A DNA stretch of 64,000 bases. Origin: Spirochaetota bacterium. Its GTDB lineage: Bacteria > Spirochaetota > UBA4802 > JAFGJZ01. Shown here in pieces: positions 17,903-26,226 of this stretch. Each line of letters begins with the position of its first letter. The stretch's first letter is position 1. The notes beneath the pieces are model-generated. The model did no database searches, was not told the origin of the DNA, and saw only the letters and a list, made by a program, of their open reading frames with translations. Location of the stretch: contig JAQIBV010000023.1 of NCBI GenBank assembly GCA_027858855.1, forward strand, positions 1-64,000. The letters are read 5' to 3'. The translations under genes were made by a program, and so were the position numbers.

Positions 17903-18999
17903 AAAACATAGCTCCTCTTTTTCTGCTTCTTCTACTATTTTCATGCACAAAAACACCGGAGGAGCTGTTTCAAAACGCTATCATTGAGTATAACACAAAT
18001 CAGGATCCTGAAGCTCGCATTATTATTGAGGAGAACTACTTTTCGACACTCAAAGCTGTAGAAGTAGAAATCGCCGATACCTATCTGGCTGGTCATAACT
18101 GTATAATCCTGAAAAGCAATGCCGTTACAACCATTATCACTTCAGACGGATATAAAGAACCCTGGAGCGACGACATTCTTTACGCCTATTATGATCCTCA
18201 AACACAGACTCTCTGCACTTCAGACGGATATAAGGCTGAATTTTTTATTTTTTCCAAAGATGAACAGACCGGTGAACAAAACATTGCACGCCTTAAGACT
18301 ATCGAACTCTCTGACGATGAAGAGACAACAATCGACGCATTTTACGTTTATAACAATACGCTCTACTACTTCTTCAAACGACGAATATATTCAGCTGACA
18401 CCGTTACAGGTGAGACAACAAACATCTTTCCTGAATTGACCTTTCCACCGCCATTTACAAAGGAGCAATTCAGAGTTTCTCTCTCAATAAAAGCAGATCA
18501 TCTGGCAGTAAACATCGGAAATGCCGGATCATATCACCTTTCACTTTTTTCGCTTAGTACAAAAAAGAGTCTGTTTCACAATAAAAAGACAAACTCATTT
18601 TTTTATGCGCTTTTAGATGACTCTGTTTACTATATTGGGGGGAAAACAGGGGCATGGATAATTTATCGTTACCCGTTTACAAGCCAAACACCAGAACCTG
18701 TAAAAGAGTTTACCTCATTAAAAGATATCTCAATAAGTGGCGAGACCGTTTTTTATGTAGATGCTGACGATTTTCATATAACCGGCATTAACTTTAAGAG
18801 CCAGATTTCCGAAAAGCCTTTGTACCCAATAAAAAGATTAATAAATGATTATCTTCTAATTGAACATAACAGACAGCTGTATTTGGTTAAAACCAAGAAC
18901 TACTTTGATACAAACAGGCATTTTGAACAACTGGTTCCGGAATTTTTTGAAGTGGACGAAATTTCTGCAGAAGAGCTGACTGAAGAGATGCAGGAATAA
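17899..18999 (+). CDS. lipoprotein, unknown function
   Basis: A 366-residue lipoprotein. The signal peptide MKNIAPLFLLLLLFSC carries a lipobox (LFSC), so the mature protein is anchored by Cys16. The rest alternates short beta strands with repeated motifs of the TITSDGYKEPWSDD and TLCTSDGYKAEFF kind, suggestive of a beta-propeller, but no clear repeat register can be assigned. ATGA overlap with the TPR gene shows translational coupling, and the two probably act together at the envelope. It ends four bases before the convergent MBL gene. Confidence 0.75.
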   Translation: MKNIAPLFLLLLLFSCTKTPEELFQNAIIEYNTNQDPEARIIIEENYFSTLKAVEVEIADTYLAGHNCIILKSNAVTTIITSDGYKEPWSDDILYAYYDPQTQTLCTSDGYKAEFFIFSKDEQTGEQNIARLKTIELSDDEETTIDAFYVYNNTLYYFFKRRIYSADTVTGETTNIFPELTFPPPFTKEQFRVSLSIKADHLAVNIGNAGSYHLSLFSLSTKKSLFHNKKTNSFFYALLDDSVYYIGGKTGAWIIYRYPFTSQTPEPVKEFTSLKDISISGETVFYVDADDFHITGINFKSQISEKPLYPIKRLINDYLLIEHNRQLYLVKTKNYFDTNRHFEQLVPEFFEVDEISAEELTEEMQE

Positions 19000-19003
19000 T
19001 TGG

Positions 19004-19858
19004 TTATTTGAAAAAGAGTTCCTGGCCCTCACGCGCACCAAAAACCTTAAGATCTTTATTTGCCAATTTTCGGGCGCGTGCCACCATTTTACCTACATCC
19101 CGATCAGTATGTAATGGGTCGTGGTGAAAGGTGAACAGCTTCTTTACGCGGAATTTATTACAAATTTTGACAACATTTTCTATTGAAGAGTGTCCCCAGC
19201 CCAGTTTGTTCTTATACTCCTCATCAGTATACTGAGCATCATGTATAACAACATCAGCACCATAAATAAGCGACCCGATATTCTCCCAGTTATGATGTGC
19301 CATCTTCTCATCAGCAAGTATCTCATTATCCGTTACATACGCAAACACATACCCCTTATACGAAATTCTGTAGCCCAGTGACAGTCCGGGATGCAAAAGA
19401 TGTGTAAACAAAATTTTGACATCATTTATCTGAAAATCATTACGCTTGAGCTCTACAAAGTTTATATCAGCTGAAAGCTCATATAACTGCTTAGGGTGGA
19501 ACTCCTCCGATAGTTGAGTCATCACAAGTTTTTCCAGTGTATTAACAGTATGCCCTCCATAAAAAGTAACAGAATTACCAGGAATATATATATGAGATAA
19601 AAATGGAAAGCCCTGAAGATGATCCCAATGCGAATGAGAAATCAGAATGTTTAAATGCACCGGATTCGAACCAAACTCTTTTAAATAACTGAGCCCCAGA
19701 GGACGGATGCCGGTTCCGGCATCCAGGATCAGAAAGGTTTCACCACAGCGTAGTTCAACGCAGGAAGTATTGCCGCCATAACGTGCAAATCTGTTTCCGG
19801 GAACAGGTATTGAACCACGCACACCCCAGAATTTCAATTTTGCACTGTATTTTTTCAT
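19004..19858 (-). CDS. MBL-fold metallo-hydrolase
   Basis: A 284-residue metallo-beta-lactamase-fold enzyme. The zinc ligands are seen as SHSHWDHLQG (HxHxDH, near residue 105), then HLLHPG, then YVTDNE (Asp) and FHHDP near the C-terminus. The N-terminal LKFWGVRGSIPVPG and NTSCVELRCG are typical of the group related to phosphodiesterases such as PhnP and RNase Z, but the exosite of RNase Z is absent. It starts inside the stop codon of the upstream transporter gene (ATGA). The substrate may be a phosphodiester, but this is not determined. Confidence 0.88.
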   Translation of the reverse strand: MKKYSAKLKFWGVRGSIPVPGNRFARYGGNTSCVELRCGETFLILDAGTGIRPLGLSYLKEFGSNPVHLNILISHSHWDHLQGFPFLSHIYIPGNSVTFYGGHTVNTLEKLVMTQLSEEFHPKQLYELSADINFVELKRNDFQINDVKILFTHLLHPGLSLGYRISYKGYVFAYVTDNEILADEKMAHHNWENIGSLIYGADVVIHDAQYTDEEYKNKLGWGHSSIENVVKICNKFRVKKLFTFHHDPLHTDRDVGKMVARARKLANKDLKVFGAREGQELFFK

Positions 19859-20538
19859 TCATCCGAACCCTTAACATAGATTTTTTTCGCAAGGTATATA
19901 AAAGGAGTATCGGCAACTGCTACAAAAACCTTCATTACATATGTGGTAATAATTATTTCAATAAGTATACTCTGCTCCATTCCCCAAAAAGCAATAAGGC
20001 AGAATATTAACGAATCTATGGCCTGAGAAACAAGAGTCGATAGATTATTACGCAACCAGAGTTTTTTACCTGCAGTCTTATTTTTCCAGTAATTAAAGGC
20101 CCAGACATCATGAAGCTGTGATAACAGATACGCAGCTAACGATCCTATAGCAATGCGAGGCATTACAGAAAAAATTGTTGCGAGTGCCTCGTGAACGGCT
20201 CTGCCATCCTGTGTAGGAACAAAATAGAGCGCGAACTGCATAACAACTGTCATAAATACCATAAAAAAGAAACCGAGTATAACTCCTCGACGCGCCTCTT
20301 TCTTTCCGAAAAATTCTGATAAAAGATCAGTCGCAAGGAATATGGATCCATACAGTACATTACCCAAAGTCACAACAAATCCGAATAACTGTATTGTTTT
20401 CGTAACCTGAATATTGCAAAGAATAATATTTGCCACAATCAGAGCATACAATCCTTTTTTACCAAAAATCTTAAATGTCATTAGTGCAAAAAAGAGATCA
20501 AAGATTAAAAACAGCCCCCATAATAATTCATTACTCAT
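19855..20538 (-). CDS. yhhQ: YhhQ/VUT-family queuosine-precursor transporter
   Basis: A 227-residue inner-membrane protein with about six helices. It matches the VUT (DUF165) family: LATDLLSEFFGKKEARRGV and the QLHDVWAFNYWK loop followed by LRNNLSTLVSQAIDSLIF, the family signature around the conserved NN/S-T and Q-x-x-D-S. These proteins import preQ0/preQ1 for tRNA queuosine synthesis or salvage. The ATG at 20538 is chosen because GGAG stands eight bases before it; the upstream in-frame start at 20553 is less likely. No preQ1 riboswitch was found ahead of it. It is coupled to the MBL gene by four bases. Confidence 0.9.
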   Translation of the reverse strand: MSNELLWGLFLIFDLFFALMTFKIFGKKGLYALIVANIILCNIQVTKTIQLFGFVVTLGNVLYGSIFLATDLLSEFFGKKEARRGVILGFFFMVFMTVVMQFALYFVPTQDGRAVHEALATIFSVMPRIAIGSLAAYLLSQLHDVWAFNYWKNKTAGKKLWLRNNLSTLVSQAIDSLIFCLIAFWGMEQSILIEIIITTYVMKVFVAVADTPFIYLAKKIYVKGSDE

Positions 20539-20667
20539 TATATTTTTCTCCAATCGAATATCTGCTCACAATTGAAAGATAACTCATTTTTCGCAAGATA
20601 AAAAATGACGATGAAAACCCGCTCATTACTCATAACAATGGGAATCCTAATAAGCAAATGTTTTGAA

Positions 20668-20698
20668 TTGACAACAATCCGAGATTGTTCACTATAAC
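20668..20698 (+). promoter_or_regulatory. promoter with operator-like inverted repeat
   Basis: TTGACA at 20668-20673 and TATAAC at 20693-20698, spaced 19 bases, lie 140 bases upstream of the 20841 gene. AACAATC CGA GATTGTT (20673-20689), a perfect 7-bp inverted repeat, fills the spacer. A protein bound there would block polymerase. The spacing is long, so an activator that bends or twists the spacer (MerR style) is another option. Confidence 0.5.
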
Positions 20699-20840
20699 AA
20701 TAGGTAAATATGACAATTGCTAAGAAATGATTACTCTTAAACGGGATTACCTCCTGGAAAACAGTAGTTTTTCGAAGATCCTATTTAAAGAAAACAATAC
20801 AGGAGCCTTACTAAATAATAAAATTTGATTTGGAGACGCT

Positions 20841-21779
20841 ATGAAACTATCCCAGGATATTATTGAATCTGTATTCCGACAAATCGAAACCAGAAACCAC
20901 GCCAACAATAATCAGGCTATTATTCATTCTGACGAGTTGAAGAACATTCTTTCGGCTCAAATGGGTGTTTCAAAAGATGTCATAGCACAGGTTCTATCAA
21001 TTCTGCTTGATACTCACAAAATTCTTCATATTGACATCATTGCTGAAGACAAAGTCCGAAATATCGACAAAATAGAGGGCTTTGTCGTAACAGAACTGAG
21101 TGTTATCCGTAACCTTAAAAACTTTTTTGAAAAGCAGCTAATCATTCTGTATGAAAAACAGCACCACAAAAGCATGGGCGCAGCATCGATTATTAAAGAC
21201 CTGTTTCCCCAGATGCAGACGATCAACAATACCGAAATTGGTCAGATCTTAAACAAAACGATAATTCTGGGTGAATACGAAAAGATGATCGAAAAGGAGT
21301 TCACATCCTATTCTCATGAATGGCAAGAAAAAAGGATGATTGAACTGGGTGTTGAGCGTGGCTTCAGATGGCACTCCGACATCCCTGAATTGAATGAAGA
21401 CAACAAATCTCTTGAAGTTGAATTAGCAGCCCCGGTTGAAACTGCAAACACTCCTCCTATAGAGTTGCAACGTGCCGTTGATACTGATGAATTTAACGAC
21501 TTTTCAAATAAGTCATCAAAATATCCACTCGATCGCATATTGAACATCTACGGCATTGGTTTTTTTTCAAAGGTCTATTTTCGCAGGTATAAATTCAACT
21601 ACATTAAGCAGTTGATAGACGATCGGCAGATTATTCGCAAATCCGATCTTTTACAAATAAAGGAGATACTTGGAGTAGTAAAACGGAATATTCTGCGGGA
21701 TCCAGCTCTGAGTGAACACCGGGAGGATATCTATGCTCTGGACAAGGCAATAACCCACGCCATGTTCATCCCAGATTAG
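20841..21779 (+). CDS. conserved hypothetical protein with helical N-terminal half
   Basis: A 312-residue soluble protein. Residues 1-185 are mostly helical with Leu/Ile-rich heptads (for example NIDKIEGFVVTELSVIRNLK) and include winged-helix-like segments (SDELKNILSAQMGVSKDVI). A low-complexity acidic linker (about 190-220) joins a C-terminal domain with DRILNIYGIGFFSKVYFRRY. GGAG lies before the ATG. It has its own promoter region and a stem-loop after it. I recognise no family. A DNA- or protein-binding role is possible but unproven. Confidence 0.7.
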   Translation: MKLSQDIIESVFRQIETRNHANNNQAIIHSDELKNILSAQMGVSKDVIAQVLSILLDTHKILHIDIIAEDKVRNIDKIEGFVVTELSVIRNLKNFFEKQLIILYEKQHHKSMGAASIIKDLFPQMQTINNTEIGQILNKTIILGEYEKMIEKEFTSYSHEWQEKRMIELGVERGFRWHSDIPELNEDNKSLEVELAAPVETANTPPIELQRAVDTDEFNDFSNKSSKYPLDRILNIYGIGFFSKVYFRRYKFNYIKQLIDDRQIIRKSDLLQIKEILGVVKRNILRDPALSEHREDIYALDKAITHAMFIPD

Positions 21780-21792
21780 GCTGTGAAGAAGA

Positions 21793-21833
21793 GCTGTTTG
21801 TTATCTGGCTAATACGCTCAGAAAACAAACAGC
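21793..21833. terminator. stem-loop between convergent genes
   Basis: GCTGTTTGTT (21793-21802) and AACAAACAGC (21824-21833) form a perfect 10-bp stem around a 21-base loop. It lies between the 20841-21779 gene and the end of the V-ATPase operon and could serve both. There is no strong T-tract. Confidence 0.5.
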
Positions 21834-21846
21834 GTGAATCATAAAT

Positions 21847-22275
21847 TTACCCCTGTATAAGAACTATTCCACCAACAAGAGCAAAAAGAGCAAAAGACTC
21901 TACAATACCAGGAGCCATAAACACCTTTCCACTTATCCCCGGATTTTTAGAAACACCCAGAATCGCCGAACTGCAGGCCTTTCCCTGATAAATGGCACTT
22001 GTCATAAATGCAAGACCGGCACAAAGACCAATACCAAACGCCTGCTGTGGCAAAACAGTTGAATTCTGCAAAAGAATCATTAATACAAACCCATAAATTG
22101 TTTGTGAAGCAGGCATCGCTGAAAGACCCAGGAAAATCCCATGGTTTTCATCAGTTTTTGCCATAACGCCGTGTGATGTCATACCGGCAATACCACATCC
22201 GATTGAACTGCCAATAGCTCCAAGACCAAGAGCCAGAATGGCTCCGACAAATTGCGCTGTAATTAATTCAGACAT
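21847..22275 (-). CDS. atpK: V-type ATPase subunit K (rotor ring)
   Basis: A 142-residue four-helix proteolipid built of two fused hairpins that form the ion-carrying ring. The second hairpin has the carboxylate in GIVESFALFAL (Glu126). MPASQTIYGF (Ser57-Gln58) and IYQGKACS (Gln97) align with the Thr64-Gln65 and Gln110 positions of the Na+ site in Enterococcus hirae NtpK, where Glu139 is the carboxylate. This set favours Na+ over H+ coupling, by inference. I start at the ATG at 22275, which has GAGGAG before it, rather than at 22290. It is the last gene of the operon. Confidence 0.93.
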   Translation of the reverse strand: MSELITAQFVGAILALGLGAIGSSIGCGIAGMTSHGVMAKTDENHGIFLGLSAMPASQTIYGFVLMILLQNSTVLPQQAFGIGLCAGLAFMTSAIYQGKACSSAILGVSKNPGISGKVFMAPGIVESFALFALVGGIVLIQG

Positions 22276-22380
22276 GTATATTCTCCTCATTTATTAAAGA
22301 GCTGTACCCTTTATTTTATTTTCTTCAAACATCTGTTAAAACCAAATCAGCTTTCAGACAGATACCTGTTAAACGCATTA

Positions 22381-24267
22381 CTAGCTTTTGATGACTCCAC
22401 CACGCAATAAAAGATCTTCAAAAGGCTTAAACGGTCGACCATCACCGTCAAACGACCACCTATAATATTCCAGAAAATTAAGTCTCAGTCCATGAATAAC
22501 TGCACCCATTAGACAGAGCCCTATGTTCAAAAGATGACCAAAAACAAGAATCAATACTCCCAACACTACTGCAATAGGAGCCGGAGCATTCATACCCATT
22601 ACTCCCATAGCCAGGTCGTTAAAAACAATTGCTATAAGAGATCCCGAAAGCCCAAGCGCAAAAATACGAATGTAACTGAGAACATCGGAAAAAAACTGCA
22701 CTCCGTTATAAACACCCAGCAGGCCTCCACCGACAATCTTCAATGGATTAAGAGAACCGGAACTTGTAAGGAAAACAACAGCAAGGCCACCAGCCATAAT
22801 CATGCCATATCTGGTTTGAAACATACCTGATGTGTCTCCCCCGGCAGAGTACCAGAAGTAGAATGTCCACATAATAATTATCCATGCAATGTTAGAAAGA
22901 GGGGATATAAACTTCTTATTAGTAAAATCACGCAATGTTTTTAAAACAAGCGAAAGCGAAATGTGTCCAAGACCGATCAGTATAGAGACTCGCATCAAAG
23001 CCGAGTTCCTAGCTGCACCCTCCATCGCCTTAAACGAGTTAATCCAGTCAACGGCCGGCTGAATAAATCCTGGAAACGGAATCTGATGCGAAATCAGAAG
23101 GTTAACCCCAAAAATATTATCAAACAGAGCACCATACACAAATGTTGCAAATGTAAGCACCATTCCCATATTCATAAAACGCAGGGTCGAACGTTTTGCT
23201 TTTCGAAACTTTAGACGCATACCCAGAAGAAGTGCAAACAGTGTTAAGCCATAACCACCATCACCCATTATCATGGCAAAAAAGACAATAAAAGAAAGGA
23301 AAACCCAGGTACTTGGATCCCATTCTCTGCTTGAAGGGGTATCATAAAACATTACAAGATCCTGCCCCATTTCGGCAAGTCCGCTATTTTTCAGATTTGT
23401 AGGAACTTTCTCACCCTTATCAGGCTCGATTTCAAGCAGCTGTACCCCACAATCAAGAGCAAGTTCATGCAGGGTATTCAGACTCTCACGAGCCGTCCAC
23501 CCCTGCAAGGCGAAGAGCATTCCGTCCATCGGATTAACCATTGCTCCCAACGCTTTTTTATAGTTTAGCTCATTCAATTCGGACAGATAGTAAAAATATA
23601 TATCTTCCATATATATAGAATAATCGACCAATCGGTTTTCAATTTCTGTCGCTTCTCGCTGAATCCTGACCAATGAGTAAAGTAAATCTTTCAAAGATTC
23701 ATCCATTACAATTTCGGAAGCCCTGTCAGGTGAAATTCTTTTCCGACCTATAGTTATAAAATAGACTTTGGTTTTTTCAGTTTTAACTGTAATTACATGG
23801 CTCTTTTCGGGGAACTCCAGAGTTGGATAATTTTTTTCGGTAGTTTCCCAGAACTGAATGACCGTAGAAGAGATATTTTCAACTTTCCGTATCACTTCGA
23901 TATCAAAATCACCCAACGGCTCTAACAATTCAACCTTCTGGTTGATATCCTTCTCTTCCTCGCGAAGCTGTGACAACTGCCTGTCACATTCGAGGACTTC
24001 TGAAACAATAGTTCCAATTTCAACATCAGTAGCCTTTTTCTCATGATGAAGCTGTACTTCCGACTGGTCACGGTAAGCTTTCAGAATTTTCCAACTATGA
24101 GCAATTCGGTCGGTCACGGTCTCATCAACAATATTTTCTGCTGCTGCAAATTGCGACCCAGTATATGTCTCTATCTGCAAAATGCCGGCCTTTTGCATTT
24201 TCTTCAGAAAACTATCTCGTTCCGAATCTGGCCCTACGAAGAGAACCTTCCGCATATCAAGTATCAC
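22381..24267 (-). CDS. atpI: V-type ATPase subunit I (stator, a-subunit)
   Basis: A 628-residue subunit: a cytoplasmic N-terminal half with coiled coils (residues 1-300), then a C-terminal membrane domain of about seven or eight helices that carries the ion half-channels (FFAMIMGDGGYGLTLF, SDVLSYIRIFALGLSGSLIA; the Arg in SYIRIFALGL is the essential stator arginine). The GTG at 24267 is chosen: it follows the stop codon of subunit D directly, and GGAGG in the end of that gene lies eight bases before it. An ATG at 24255 is the alternative. The gene is coupled to atpD. Confidence 0.95.
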   Translation of the reverse strand: MILDMRKVLFVGPDSERDSFLKKMQKAGILQIETYTGSQFAAAENIVDETVTDRIAHSWKILKAYRDQSEVQLHHEKKATDVEIGTIVSEVLECDRQLSQLREEEKDINQKVELLEPLGDFDIEVIRKVENISSTVIQFWETTEKNYPTLEFPEKSHVITVKTEKTKVYFITIGRKRISPDRASEIVMDESLKDLLYSLVRIQREATEIENRLVDYSIYMEDIYFYYLSELNELNYKKALGAMVNPMDGMLFALQGWTARESLNTLHELALDCGVQLLEIEPDKGEKVPTNLKNSGLAEMGQDLVMFYDTPSSREWDPSTWVFLSFIVFFAMIMGDGGYGLTLFALLLGMRLKFRKAKRSTLRFMNMGMVLTFATFVYGALFDNIFGVNLLISHQIPFPGFIQPAVDWINSFKAMEGAARNSALMRVSILIGLGHISLSLVLKTLRDFTNKKFISPLSNIAWIIIMWTFYFWYSAGGDTSGMFQTRYGMIMAGGLAVVFLTSSGSLNPLKIVGGGLLGVYNGVQFFSDVLSYIRIFALGLSGSLIAIVFNDLAMGVMGMNAPAPIAVVLGVLILVFGHLLNIGLCLMGAVIHGLRLNFLEYYRWSFDGDGRPFKPFEDLLLRGGVIKS

Positions 24268-24894
24268 TTATACCGCCTCCGCAACTGATTCTTCTTCTTT
24301 ACGCTTCAGTTTATCCTTCGCTATTTTAGCGTTACAAATGGATGCAATCTCTTGGTCTCCCAGAAAGATTTTTATCCTTTTAATGTTTTTCTTACATTGC
24401 GGTATCAGTCGTTTTTCAAAAAGGTTAACTTTAATATTTGTCTGTCGCAACTCCTCTTCAAGAAGGCTCTGCCTCAAACTCGTTATTTTCATCTTTTCTC
24501 GAAGATCAATCAACTCTTTCAGGTCTGCTACTGCACGATCAAACCAAATTGGTGTAGCAAAACTTGAAGAATCCTTTTCTTCAAAAACAACTCTGTCGAA
24601 AAAGGGAACCTCTACACCTGCTATATTTTCAAGAGACGAAAGCACATCCTGAACTTTAAGATACTTCTTAATATCAACTGGCTCTTTTTGCGATAGCAGA
24701 AGAGACCATGTCGACAACGACTTCTTCATCTTTTCCATCTGTTCTTCAAGATTTTCCATAAACAGACGAACATTGTTAACCTCTACCTGAAGCTGCTGCT
24801 TCTTAAGCTGCAGAGTCGGCAGATATTTTTCCAGCTGATCCATCAATGTTTTCTGTATTTTCAGCTCTGTCTTGTTGAGTTTTATCTCTGCCAT
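24268..24894 (-). CDS. atpD: V-type ATPase subunit D (central stalk)
   Basis: A 208-residue protein that forms the rotating central shaft inside the A3B3 head. Two long coiled-coil arms at the N- and C-termini are visible (LNKTELKIQKTLMDQLEKYL and ECRKNIKRIKIFLGD-like C-terminal half), with a globular middle. AGGAGC precedes the ATG. It lies nine bases after atpB, and its stop codon abuts the atpI start. Confidence 0.93.
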   Translation of the reverse strand: MAEIKLNKTELKIQKTLMDQLEKYLPTLQLKKQQLQVEVNNVRLFMENLEEQMEKMKKSLSTWSLLLSQKEPVDIKKYLKVQDVLSSLENIAGVEVPFFDRVVFEEKDSSSFATPIWFDRAVADLKELIDLREKMKITSLRQSLLEEELRQTNIKVNLFEKRLIPQCKKNIKRIKIFLGDQEIASICNAKIAKDKLKRKEEESVAEAV

Positions 24895-24903
24895 AGAATG
24901 CTC

Positions 24904-26208
24904 CTATTTGGACCACTTTCCATACTTTTGAATCCATTCATTTTTAATTCCAGTTTCATTATATTCAAAACAATCCGCAAGAATTTCCCATCCCAAGACC
25001 AACTGATCTTCAATGTCCAGGTTAACACTCAGATCCATCATTTTATCTTCAAACATTACAGAAAATTTTATTAATTTCTGATCCCATTCACTCAGACGAA
25101 AACCCATAGACTCCCGATCACGCGCTTTCTTGGCATCAGCATACAGACGAATCATTGCATTGGCTAGGTCTCCATGATCTTCCCGAGTTACCTTTCCCAT
25201 AACCTGCTGCTTCAATCGGGATAAAGAACCAAACGGATCGATAACTCCATTATGCAGATAAAACTGTCCTTCGGTGATGTATCCTGTGTTGTCGGGAACC
25301 GGGTGTGTTACATCATCGCCGGGCATAGTGGTTACTGCTATCAATGTGATTGAACCCGAGCCATCAATATCAACCGCCTTCTCGTAGCGTGCTGCAAGAT
25401 CCGAATAGAGTGAGCCAGGATATCCTCGGTTTGAAGGAACCATCTCCATAGATATCGAAATCTCTTTACCGGCATCTGCAAACGCAGTCATATCTGTAAG
25501 CAAAACAAGCACATCCTTATCCTGAATGGCGAACTCCTCAGCAACAGCCAGCGCCATATCAGGAACCAGTAAGCACTCAACAACCGGGTCAGACGCAGTG
25601 TGAACAAACATACAGGTTTTTTCCATTGCGCCAGAATTGGTAAAATACTGATGAAAAAATTCATAATCATCATATTTAAGACCCATTCCGCCCAGAATAA
25701 TTATATCGGCATCAGTCTGACTTGCAATACGAGCCAGAAGCTCGTTATAAGGTTCACCAGGAATAGAGAAGATCGGGATCTTCTGCGAAATAACAAGAGT
25801 GTTAAACATATCAATCATCGGTATATTGGTTTTAACCATTCGACGCGGAATAATACGACGTGCTGGATTAAAGGAGGGACCACCAATATCGACACTCTCC
25901 TCCATTACTTCAGGGCCATCGTCAATAGGATCACCCGAACCGTTAAACACACGCCCCAACAAAGAGTCACCGAAACGAACCTGCATCGGCTTTCCAAGAA
26001 AACGGGTCTGATCTCCGGTAGAGACACCCATTGTTCCCTGGTAAATCTGAAGGTTAACCCTGTCATCATCAAAAGAAATAACTTCAGCCAGAGTTGATCC
26101 CCCATTCTTCATCTTTATCTGTGCCAACTCGCCAAGAAAAACACCTTCAGCTTTAACCTGAGCAATTGACCCTTTTATCCGTTCAATTTTATTATATGCT
26201 TTAATCAT
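24904..26208 (-). CDS. atpB: V-type ATPase subunit B (regulatory nucleotide-binding)
   Basis: A 434-residue non-catalytic subunit of the hexameric head. It shows the family core [40 protein letters not shown] and the N-terminal beta-barrel [18 protein letters not shown]. The Walker A sequence is degenerate ([13 protein letters not shown]), as expected for B. It alternates with A around the ring. AGAGG lies before the ATG, and the gene begins 18 bases after atpA. Confidence 0.96.
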   Translation of the reverse strand: MIKAYNKIERIKGSIAQVKAEGVFLGELAQIKMKNGGSTLAEVISFDDDRVNLQIYQGTMGVSTGDQTRFLGKPMQVRFGDSLLGRVFNGSGDPIDDGPEVMEESVDIGGPSFNPARRIIPRRMVKTNIPMIDMFNTLVISQKIPIFSIPGEPYNELLARIASQTDADIIILGGMGLKYDDYEFFHQYFTNSGAMEKTCMFVHTASDPVVECLLVPDMALAVAEEFAIQDKDVLVLLTDMTAFADAGKEISISMEMVPSNRGYPGSLYSDLAARYEKAVDIDGSGSITLIAVTTMPGDDVTHPVPDNTGYITEGQFYLHNGVIDPFGSLSRLKQQVMGKVTREDHGDLANAMIRLYADAKKARDRESMGFRLSEWDQKLIKFSVMFEDKMMDLSVNLDIEDQLVLGWEILADCFEYNETGIKNEWIQKYGKWSK

Positions 26209-26226
26209 TGGTAACCTCTGTCCCCA

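Noticed and set aside
20539-20640. preQ1 riboswitch before the YhhQ-type gene
   Set aside because: No AGAGGTTCTAGC-type loop or the A-rich pseudoknot tail is present on the minus strand.
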